From a bacterium (GTDB taxonomy: Bacteria; Babelota; Babeliae; Babelales; Chromulinivoraceae), in contig CANCGK010000020.1 in assembly GCA_947377595.1 (NCBI GenBank), forward strand, positions 1 to 11,783: a stretch of DNA of 11,783 bases, in the 5' to 3' direction. The translations under genes and the position numbers were made by a program. The notes under the pieces were generated by a model, which saw nothing but the letters and a program-made list of their open reading frames with translations, was not told the DNA's origin and searched no databases. This document shows, in pieces, positions 1 through 5,737 of the stretch (position 1 is the stretch's first letter; the number at the start of each line of letters is the position of its first letter).

Positions 1-417
1 AATATAAATGAATTACGCTTTTCATCAAATATTCGTACTCATTTTTTTAATGAACAAAGTAAGTCTGTTCAAGCTCTTACTTTAATGCATGAAATTGAAC
101 ATGCTAGTCAAGCACCATGGCTGCATACAATTCCTGCTGAACGACAAGCTGATGAGCGATCAGTAGAAGAATGTAATTGTTCAATCTGTTTACAAGTAAA
201 AGCAGCTATGTTGAAAAATGTGGTAATGCCATCAGGATATTTAACGAGTGAGGATTTTGCTTGTCATGCACGTCAATCTACTTTTCGATGCAAAGCTCAT
301 ACAGATCATGACATAACAGAGTTACAAGCTGCTTTGCAAAGTGGTGATAAGTTAAAAATAAAAGAAATAGATGATGCTATGGGTACGATATTTGATCGAT
401 TGCCGAAAGTTGATTGA
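1..417 (+). CDS. C-terminal part of a putative zinc metallopeptidase-like protein (5'-truncated by window edge)
   Basis: The reading frame is open from base 1 to the TGA at 415-417, so the start lies outside the window; the ATG at 85 is internal, inside the metal motif. Counting from base 1, residues 30-34 read HEIEH, and E47/D51 follow in the context PAERQADE. HExxH plus a downstream ExxxD is the layout of gluzincin-type zinc peptidases such as M48-like enzymes, where the two His and the later Glu bind zinc. Just after it comes a Cys cluster (C58, C60, C63) and then CH and RCKAH pairs, which could form a second, structural metal site. No membrane segment is visible in this part. The specific family is not recognised, and peptidase activity is inferred only from the motif. 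The gene may end at the nested hairpin downstream. Confidence 0.6.
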   Translation, partial: NINELRFSSNIRTHFFNEQSKSVQALTLMHEIEHASQAPWLHTIPAERQADERSVEECNCSICLQVKAAMLKNVVMPSGYLTSEDFACHARQSTFRCKAHTDHDITELQAALQSGDKLKIKEIDDAMGTIFDRLPKVD

Positions 418-455
418 TTATTTTTTTCTTTGGCGTAAAGCACATTTAAATTATA

Positions 456-518
456 AACCGAATTTTATGGTAAAGAGATTTGTTCGAAGAACAATGACCT
501 TTGCAGTAAAATTCGGTT
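456..518. repeat. Nested inverted repeat in the 418-625 intergenic gap
   Basis: A perfect 12-bp inverted repeat (456-467 aaccgaatttta with 507-518) encloses a second perfect stem, ttgttc (480-485) / gaacaa (489-494), with a GAA loop. It lies 38 bases past the stop of the upstream gene. The nearest T-run (gattttttt, from 533) is about 15 bases after the outer stem, so it is not a textbook terminator, although it could still end transcription. It could also be a leader structure for the DUF5674 gene at 626. Nothing else in the gap is supported apart from a weak 5-bp stem (accag 553-557 / ctggt 567-571). Confidence 0.5.
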
Positions 519-625
519 ATTGTTATGTAAAATGATTTTTTTGTATGTAAAAACCAGTTGAAGATGCTGGTAAAAAGGGTAAAATTAAAACAAATAAGCT
601 ATATTTTAAATACATTGAGGTTTTT

Positions 626-979
626 GTGAAATTAATACAAGGTCATGATACAATTTCGGTTGAAGAGTTAACATTGATGTCAAAAAAGATGTTTGAAAAA
701 ATTGTTAAAGCGGTTGTTGATATTGAAAAAAAAATGATGGTTGTTGATGCTCCTATGCACGCAGATCAAGAATGTTTTTTATTAGAAAGTGGTTCAGAGC
801 AAGGAAATTTGTGGGGAATTAATCTTATTCCAGCAAATTTTGGATCAGAAGGTTTTGTAGTATTTGATTCAATGATTAATTTACGACCAGGGTGGGGTAA
901 TTTTAGTCGTGGAGTTGATGATCCAGCTATTCAAAAAGCAATTAAATTAGTTGTGAATCAATTTGTGAGAAATGTATGA
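626..979 (+). CDS. DUF5674 family protein
   Basis: A 117-residue protein, the usual compact size for DUF5674, a family without a known function. Recognisable family blocks are KAVVDIEKKMM near the middle of the N-terminal half, HADQECFLLESGSEQGNLWGIN, FDSMINLRPGWGN and SRGVDDP towards the C-terminus. The start is GTG at 626, supported by TTGAGG at 615-620 with a 5-base spacer; no better ATG precedes the conserved part. Its stop overlaps the next gene's start (ATGA, 976-979), so the two are probably co-translated. No signal peptide or membrane segment is seen, so it is probably cytosolic. The family call is by recalled sequence pattern, and the molecular role is unknown. Confidence 0.85.
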   Translation: MKLIQGHDTISVEELTLMSKKMFEKIVKAVVDIEKKMMVVDAPMHADQECFLLESGSEQGNLWGINLIPANFGSEGFVVFDSMINLRPGWGNFSRGVDDPAIQKAIKLVVNQFVRNV

Positions 980-1323
980 TTATTACAATTCATAAAGGTT
1001 TAACCTTGGAACGATGGTGTACATTATCTTTAAATGAGCAGCTTGCAAATGTTGGTTGTGATATTTCTCGAGCTATTAGGGGTAAAAATCAAGGAGATTT
1101 GCAATTTAGTCAACAGTCATTTTTACGATCTTTAGAACTTTTAAGTTTAACTATTTTAGATCCTAAGCATAAAGGTAAGGGATCTTTAAAAGAATTGCTG
1201 CGAATACGAGAGGCAATGATAGATTATTTTATGTTTGATAACAATTATAAAACTGATGATACATTTTGGGATAATTATTTTTTGAATTTTAATTATATGC
1301 ATGCCATAGAAAAAGGAAAGTAA
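976..1323 (+). CDS. Small helical protein, translationally coupled partner of DUF5674
   Basis: A 115-residue protein whose ATG lies in the ATGA overlap with the DUF5674 stop, a classic sign of translational coupling. It begins with a short strand-like segment (MIITIHKGLTLERW), then appears largely helical, with blocks LSLNEQLANVGCDISRAI, SFLRSLELLSLTILDPK, LKELLRIREAMIDYF and WDNYFLNFNYMHAIEKG. The amphipathic helices suggest a small helical bundle. I recall similar proteins next to DUF5674 genes in other candidate-phylum bacteria, but cannot verify that here. The function is unknown; a toxin-antitoxin pair is possible from size and coupling, but no toxin fold is recognised in either member. 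Confidence 0.75.
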   Translation: MIITIHKGLTLERWCTLSLNEQLANVGCDISRAIRGKNQGDLQFSQQSFLRSLELLSLTILDPKHKGKGSLKELLRIREAMIDYFMFDNNYKTDDTFWDNYFLNFNYMHAIEKGK

Positions 1324-1390
1324 GAATAGCCTTTTAATTTTTTATCAGCAAAATTGTTTCATCTTGCCTATAATTTTTTTGTATCATGGC

Positions 1391-1419
1391 TTGAATGTTG
1401 TCAAAAAGAGTTGCATACT
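1391..1419 (+). promoter_or_regulatory. Weak candidate promoter for the first Rpn-family gene
   Basis: TTGAAT (1391-1396) is followed after 17 bases by CATACT (1414-1419), about 46 bases before the ATG at 1465. Spacing is ideal, but each box has only about four consensus bases. An isolated TATAAT at 1369-1374 lacks a well-placed -35. The ribosome site GAAAGG (1451-1456), 8 bases before the ATG, is clear. Confidence 0.3.
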
Positions 1420-1464
1420 CAAGAAATATAGAAAGTTAAAAAATGATATAGAAAGGCATGCAAT

Positions 1465-2343
1465 ATGAGTATGAATTTTGCAAATCCTACAACAGATTTT
1501 ACATTTAAACGTCTTTTTGGTAGTGATAATCATAAAAATTTAACCATCAGTTTATTAAATAATATTTTAGGCCGTAAACAGGGTAATTTAATAACGCAGG
1601 TAACTTTTGGTAATATCGAAAATATTCCTGTAGCAGATGGTCAAAAAGAATCGTATCTTGATATTTTGTGTAAAGATCAGCTGGGATATTATTTTATTAT
1701 TGAAATGCAGGTCTCAAAAGATCAAGCTTTTGGAAAAAGATCGCTTTATTATTCTGCATTAAAACTTATAGATCAAATGCATGATAAAGATTTATACAGC
1801 AAAATAAAACCAGTCATTTTTATTGGAATTTTAAGCCATCCAATGTTTGCGAATCGAAATCGAGTTGTATCACATCATCTGATATGCGATATGGATACTG
1901 GTCATCAATCGTTTGAAGAATTGGAGTTTCATTATGTTGAACTGTGTAATTTTCATAAAACTTTAGATGAATTAACGAATGATCTTGATAAATGGTTGTT
2001 TTTTTTAAAATACGCCCAAGATTTACAGGTTATTCCCGATCAATTTGCTCCATCTCCAGAATTTCAACAAGCTTTTACTGTTCTTGAGCAGCGTCATTGG
2101 AATGAGCAAGAGCGTCGAGCGTATAGAAAAAGTTTAGATGTTTTACATAAAGATATGCAGTTACAGGCAGGGATCTTTGAAGAAGGTTTTGAGGATGGAT
2201 TTGAAAAAGGTATTGAAAAAGGCATCGAGGAAGGTGTCAAAGTAGTTGCACTGAATTTATTAAAAAATAATATAGATATGCATGTTATTGCCCAGTCAAC
2301 TGGGCTGACAATCGAGCAGATTGAAAAATTGAAAAAGTCGTAA
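1465..2343 (+). CDS. Rpn-family recombination-promoting nuclease / PD-(D/E)XK 'transposase' (copy 1)
   Basis: A 292-residue member of the PD-(D/E)XK nuclease-family transposase group (PDDEXK_2, RpnA-like). The hallmark N-terminus is present (FANPTTDFTFKRLFG), then the nuclease core: D66 in YLDI and E80-M81-Q82 in FIIEMQ, giving the D...ExQ form of the PD-(D/E)XK site. The C-terminus has a glycine-rich helical stretch (FEDGFEKGIEKGIEEG) and ends with a conserved helix pair (STGLTIEQIEKLKK). Start ATG 1465 has GAAAGG 8 bases upstream and gives the same residue numbering as the paralogue at 7225. Family members studied in E. coli are DNA endonucleases that raise recombination, although they were first annotated as transposases. 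The gene appears intact. No terminal repeats flank it, so it is not shown to be mobile itself. Confidence 0.9.
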   Translation: MSMNFANPTTDFTFKRLFGSDNHKNLTISLLNNILGRKQGNLITQVTFGNIENIPVADGQKESYLDILCKDQLGYYFIIEMQVSKDQAFGKRSLYYSALKLIDQMHDKDLYSKIKPVIFIGILSHPMFANRNRVVSHHLICDMDTGHQSFEELEFHYVELCNFHKTLDELTNDLDKWLFFLKYAQDLQVIPDQFAPSPEFQQAFTVLEQRHWNEQERRAYRKSLDVLHKDMQLQAGIFEEGFEDGFEKGIEKGIEEGVKVVALNLLKNNIDMHVIAQSTGLTIEQIEKLKKS

Positions 2344-2366
2344 TCATAAGATAACTATAAAATTAC

Positions 2367-2410
2367 AGGACCGATCATGAAGGGTTATGCTTCATGATCG
2401 GTCCTATTTT
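2367..2410 (+). terminator. Terminator of the first Rpn-family gene
   Basis: A perfect 15-bp stem (2367-2381 with 2391-2405) with a 9-base loop, followed by atttt, starts 23 bases after the stop codon. The stem and position fit a Rho-independent terminator, although the T-tail is short. Confidence 0.8.
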
Positions 2411-2416
2411 GTGTAT

Positions 2417-2612
2417 TATAGGGATCAAATTTTGAAAATGAATTAATACAGGCTTCGATTTTGTTATCACAATATTTCCGGAAATGGGTGGGCGGCGGCT
2501 TATAATGCGCTCAATAAAAAGCGTTTTATCCCCGCCGGGGTCACGTGTCCCGGAGGTTGCATGGCAACCGTAGGGTTCTTAAAAAGTCTGAAATCAAAAT
2601 GTGATCCCTATA
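2417..2612 (+). mobile_element. 196-bp structured repeat with terminal inverted repeats, copy A (MITE-like)
   Basis: The ends are 19-bp inverted repeats: 2417-2435 (tatagggatcaaattttga) and 2594-2612, matching at 18 of 19 positions. The outermost TATA would fit a TA target duplication of the Tc1/mariner-IS630 kind, but this cannot be separated from the inverted repeat itself. The interior is GC-rich against an AT-rich background and contains three hairpins: P1 2489-2502 (tgggc/gctta, closed with two G.U pairs), P2 2530-2540 (cccc/gggg) and P3 2555-2569 (ggttgc/gcaacc). Copy B at 9125-9320 has the same length and about 92% identity by hand alignment (16 differences, no indels), including 67 identical bases at 2530-2596. 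It carries no plausible gene. It lies between the convergent Rpn and RNA-repair genes, 10 bases from the latter's stop. Confidence 0.85.
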
Positions 2613-2622
2613 CATATTGTGA

Positions 2623-4857
2623 TTATGCAATGTCATGATATGTGTGCGTATATATCGTACGCAGATCAATAATACTTTGTGATAGTACATCATCAGGTTG
2701 TTGCGTTATCCAATTATAAAAATGTAATGCGTTTTGATCATGAAAATCGATTTTCATCATTTTGCCGGATAATCGACTTTCGATAACTTGATCACGAATC
2801 GTGCGCATATGTCTCCAAAAATTGTAATAAGGTAATTTAATTTTACATAAAAACCCTGCATGGTCTTGTATGACAAATCCTTCGATATGTTTGCCGTTAA
2901 AAGTATATAATTTTCCTTCTTTTTGAACAGATTGATACCATCCAAAAAAAGATTGCCAGTCATAAAATTGCATTGCTTTGTGTTTATATTCAAAGCCATA
3001 TTCTGCTGCAAATTTTTCTAACTGATCATATGGCAAGCAGGTAAAAGATTCTGTGCGTGCAATAATATCGAGCAGAACTATTTTATTGGTGTCATATGCA
3101 ATGATGTGAGGATCATGACTTGTATCAATCACTTCAAAAACAAGATTGATATTATGGCTGCGTAGATAATTTTTTAATGCAGCTAATTTTTGGTGATCTA
3201 TCTGTTGCATAAAAATTTCTTTAAAATAGGTTGTATGCATCGATTCTGGGTTTGATTTTGATGTAAAAAATAGTTCATCTTTTTGTTCATCATAACCAAG
3301 TATGCCTAAATATCCATTTTCTTTGACGTATACAGCTACAGGGTATTGTAATTTTAAAGAAAGATTATCAAGAGTTGTCGAAGGAATTTCGCCGATATTG
3401 AAAAATTTATCATAAGCTCGTGCTACAATTGTTCGATGATTATCGATAAATAATCCGCGTGCTTTGACAGGTACATCATTCCAGGATTTTTTAAAAAAGA
3501 CCGAAGGTTTAAAAGTATAGCTTGAGATATGAGGGTAGCTCTCAAATTGTTTTTTACGAATGAGTTTATTGGAATCTAATTTTATCATAGATTCTTGACT
3601 TAATTTGCCTATGTCATCAGAGACGGTCTGTGCATCACCCATTATTTTTTCTTTGCGATAGGTATTATTTTTAATTTCTTGAACTTGTATAGCTCCATTG
3701 GCATGTAATATCATGACTCGCAGATAGCCGCCATATTCAACTTGAGCTTCTAAATTAAAGCTTTGTTGAGCAGCTTGAACAGGTAAAAAGTTTTTATTTC
3801 TATGGCCATGAATTTGTAACCAATTGGTATCGTGCATGACATGAGAAAATGTTTCATCAACTGGATATTCATACGCTCCGGTTCCTTTCCAGTATTGCAT
3901 AGAAGGGATAAGAATTGGATGTTGCGGAACTGTTGAAATACCAGCATGCGTAACTAAACAAGAAAATTGAGCATATTCATAGATAAAACAGTCTACTAAT
4001 TTTTGACATAGTTGTTCGGCTTGATTTTGTGAAAAATGTATATTCATCAGTTGTGGTAATGTATGATCTTGGAATTCTTTGCTGACAGCTTTTTCGCCTA
4101 CGGCAAATCGATGGATATGAGTTTCGTGATTTCCCCAGAGCAAGGTAACATTTGGTGCAGGTAACAGAGTATGTAAAATAAATTGCATGACTTGATCATT
4201 TTCAATGCCACGATCTAAATAATCACCTACAAAAATATAATATTCATCTTTTTGTAGGCCATCTTGCAAATATTGTGCAAGCGGCTGAAAACAACCTTGA
4301 ATATCCCCAATGTGATGAATCTTTTTATATGAGTTTAAATCTATTTTTTTGATATCCAGATAATCAACGAGTTTTTGATGATCGAATAGGTGATATGGAA
4401 CAACGGTAATTTCTTCTGGAATGGGTTCATTGATAATATTTTGATAGGTTGCATGAATAACATCATCTTTAACTTGTCGGTAATGATCGCGAGATTTGTT
4501 TCTTGCAAGCGCGGTATCTAAAGATATATCAGAAAAATCTATGCATAACATTTCGTAACGATATATTTTTGCTCGTTTTATTATTTTAGAAAAATCGCGT
4601 GTTTTTTGAAATGTTGCATCAAAAACTATAAATTCACCGCGAGCCATTCTTTTATCTAAAATTTCATCGATTAACGACCAGACTTTATTTTCATTTTCAT
4701 GATTAATTGATAATGCCCCTTGTGCAGATATGATAGGACTTGCCAACAGAAGTCTTACGCAATCAGAAGAAATAACATAAGGCTGTAATTGCTGCTTTTC
4801 TACAAAAGTTGATTTGCCTGCGCCTTGTACGCCACGCAACATAACTATTTTTCGCAT
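2623..4857 (-). CDS. Trifunctional RNA-repair enzyme: polynucleotide 5'-kinase / metallophosphatase / T4 Rnl1-like RNA ligase
   Basis: A 744-residue fusion that would heal and seal broken RNA ends. Kinase, about residues 1-170: P-loop GVQGAGKST (9-17) and SSDCVR (30-35, an acidic/Arg pair like the 5'-OH site of T4 Pnkp). Metallophosphatase, about 175-400: GDIQG (184-188), GDYLDRG (211-217), GNHE (242-245), THAG (304-307) and HGH (350-352). Ligase, about 440-744: KARG (465-468), KFFNIGE (484-490), nucleotidyltransferase motif I KENG with K512 as the expected AMP-accepting lysine, FEV (573-575), EGF (659-661) and motif V KIK (672-674). All core ligase motifs are present. The domain order resembles bacterial Pnkp, but the ligase looks like T4 Rnl1 or fungal/plant Trl1. 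No hen1-like partner adjoins it. The ATG at 4857 is preceded by only a weak purine stretch. It is probably cytosolic; the RNA substrate is not known, with tRNA the best guess. Confidence 0.88.
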   Translation of the reverse strand: MRKIVMLRGVQGAGKSTFVEKQQLQPYVISSDCVRLLLASPIISAQGALSINHENENKVWSLIDEILDKRMARGEFIVFDATFQKTRDFSKIIKRAKIYRYEMLCIDFSDISLDTALARNKSRDHYRQVKDDVIHATYQNIINEPIPEEITVVPYHLFDHQKLVDYLDIKKIDLNSYKKIHHIGDIQGCFQPLAQYLQDGLQKDEYYIFVGDYLDRGIENDQVMQFILHTLLPAPNVTLLWGNHETHIHRFAVGEKAVSKEFQDHTLPQLMNIHFSQNQAEQLCQKLVDCFIYEYAQFSCLVTHAGISTVPQHPILIPSMQYWKGTGAYEYPVDETFSHVMHDTNWLQIHGHRNKNFLPVQAAQQSFNLEAQVEYGGYLRVMILHANGAIQVQEIKNNTYRKEKIMGDAQTVSDDIGKLSQESMIKLDSNKLIRKKQFESYPHISSYTFKPSVFFKKSWNDVPVKARGLFIDNHRTIVARAYDKFFNIGEIPSTTLDNLSLKLQYPVAVYVKENGYLGILGYDEQKDELFFTSKSNPESMHTTYFKEIFMQQIDHQKLAALKNYLRSHNINLVFEVIDTSHDPHIIAYDTNKIVLLDIIARTESFTCLPYDQLEKFAAEYGFEYKHKAMQFYDWQSFFGWYQSVQKEGKLYTFNGKHIEGFVIQDHAGFLCKIKLPYYNFWRHMRTIRDQVIESRLSGKMMKIDFHDQNALHFYNWITQQPDDVLSQSIIDLRTIYTHTYHDIA

Positions 4858-4937
4858 ATTAAAAACTTTCTCTATGGTAATGATTGGATTGGTTTACATG
4901 CATGATGTTTATATGCAAGTGATAAACAAACATAATA

Positions 4938-5040
4938 GATCTTTTTCAAAACCCTGCGATTGCTCTGCAATCTCCGGGAACTCATGAGTCCGGTGGGACT
5001 AATTCACTCATGAAATACAGCATTTTACGGCAGCCGCCGT
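4938..5040 (-). repeat. Diverged inverted copy (C) of the structured repeat core
   Basis: Read on the minus strand, this matches the core of copies A and B: tcccggag..ttgc....gcaa..g.agggtt....aaaag is shared. The three hairpins occur in the same order and spacing: P1 5027-5040, 26 bases, P2 4987-5000, 14 bases, P3 4958-4972. Stem pairs changed together: P1 acggc/gccgt, P2 agtcc/ggact, P3 gattgc/gcaatc. The 19-bp terminal inverted repeats are not recognisable. It sits about 80 bases upstream of the RNA-repair gene's start. The rest of the 4858-5260 gap is AT-rich with no ORF. It also holds cgccg...cgtaggct (5048-5070), which resembles the patch after the second tRNA, and a likely tRNA promoter. 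Confidence 0.75.
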
Positions 5041-5192
5041 CCTCTGTCGCCGTAGAGCGAAGCGTAGGCTAAATTATGCTCTCTATAGGTTATGAAATAA
5101 GTCTAATGTATATACATCAATGGTATTATGCAATAAAAAGTATCATGATATTGTATGATTGTATGTATGATGTAGATCTTTTTAAAAAATAC

Positions 5193-5221
5193 TTTTCTTA
5201 TCAAAAATCATTTGATATAAT
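5193..5221 (+). promoter_or_regulatory. Candidate promoter of tRNA-Arg(TCG)
   Basis: A perfect TATAAT (5216-5221) lies 39 bases before the tRNA 5' end. The best hexamer 17 bases upstream (TTTTCT, 5193-5198) is poor. Position and -10 make this the likely start of tRNA transcription. Confidence 0.4.
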
Positions 5222-5260
5222 TACTATCACTTATATTTCATAAGAAATTCAAAATAATGT

Positions 5261-5337
5261 GCGCCCATAGCTCAATTGGATAGAGTACCGGATTTCGAAT
5301 CCGTCGGTTATAGGTTCGACTCCTATTGGGCGCACCA
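5261..5337 (+). tRNA. tRNA-Arg (anticodon TCG)
   Basis: A complete 77-base cloverleaf with encoded CCA (5335-5337). The acceptor stem gcgccca pairs with tgggcgc (5327-5333). The D-arm is gctc/gagt, the T-arm atagg-ttcgact-cctat, and the anticodon loop tttcgaa has TCG at 5295-5297, decoding CGN Arg codons. The anticodon stem has one C-T mismatch at its outer pair. It resembles the second Arg tRNA at 9903 closely, especially in the acceptor and T arms. Confidence 0.93.
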
Positions 5338-5586
5338 TTTTCGAGTTTTACAGTTCTTAACACTTCATAAAACACTAGTTTGAGCTTTATATCGATATTT
5401 ACGTCTTTGTAAGTGCATTGCGATGTAAACATATCAATTACTCATCTTTTCTTGGCATTATTTCTCATTTTGAACATTAGGTCTGTATTTTCTAGATAAT
5501 CTTCATCAGCTTTTTAGCTGGGTCAATTCAATAACGAAACGCGACGCTTGGTTTCACTAAAAAAAGGTTTAGGTTCTGTTGAGTTT

Positions 5587-5615
5587 TTGAAGAAAAAGAA
5601 AAAATAAGATATAAT
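5587..5615 (+). promoter_or_regulatory. Strong promoter of the DUF6880 gene
   Basis: TTGAAG (5587-5592), a 17-base spacer and a perfect TATAAT (5610-5615) form a near-ideal sigma-70 promoter, giving a start near 5622. The 5338-5586 stretch before it is AT-rich and shows nothing beyond a small hairpin (cagct 5507-5511 / agctg 5516-5520). Confidence 0.65.
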
Positions 5616-5662
5616 AGCACCAAAAAAGAGGTTTAAATCTTTTAAATTTAAGGTGCTATTAT
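5611..5662. repeat. 11-bp inverted repeat overlapping the -10 box (possible operator)
   Basis: ataatagcacc (5611-5621) is repeated inverted and perfect at 5652-5662. The left arm overlaps the TATAAT and ends at the predicted transcription start, so this works better as a DNA site for a repressor than as an RNA hairpin. A smaller inner repeat (aaaaga/tctttt) lies between the arms. A regulatory role is inferred from position only. Confidence 0.5.
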
Positions 5663-5737
5663 TACAAAAAATTATATAAGCGAATTAGTTTGCAGCAAAA
5701 TTTTATTAAAAAAATAAATATTTACGAAAATATTAGC

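Noticed and set aside
626..1323. Toxin-antitoxin system
   Set aside because: Gene size and overlap fit, but neither protein shows a toxin or DNA-binding antitoxin fold, so the label is not supported.
1465..2343. Autonomous insertion sequence carrying the Rpn-family gene
   Set aside because: The gene has an ordinary ribosome site and terminator, and no inverted or direct repeats flank it; the 196-bp element begins only after its terminator.
2551..2638. GGAGG followed by an ATG in the P3 loop opens a short peptide frame in repeat copies A and B
   Set aside because: Copy C keeps the hairpin but has AGA in place of the ATG loop, and the frames run out of the element into unrelated flanks with different endings. 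The structure, not a peptide, is conserved.
2623..4857. Phosphatase domain judged inactive because of the Gln in GDIQG
   Set aside because: ApaH-type phosphatases commonly carry GDxQG, and all other motifs are intact, so loss of activity cannot be claimed.
5238..5432. Minus-strand ORF over the first tRNA
   Set aside because: It is a translation of the antisense of tRNA-Arg(TCG), with no ribosome site or family.
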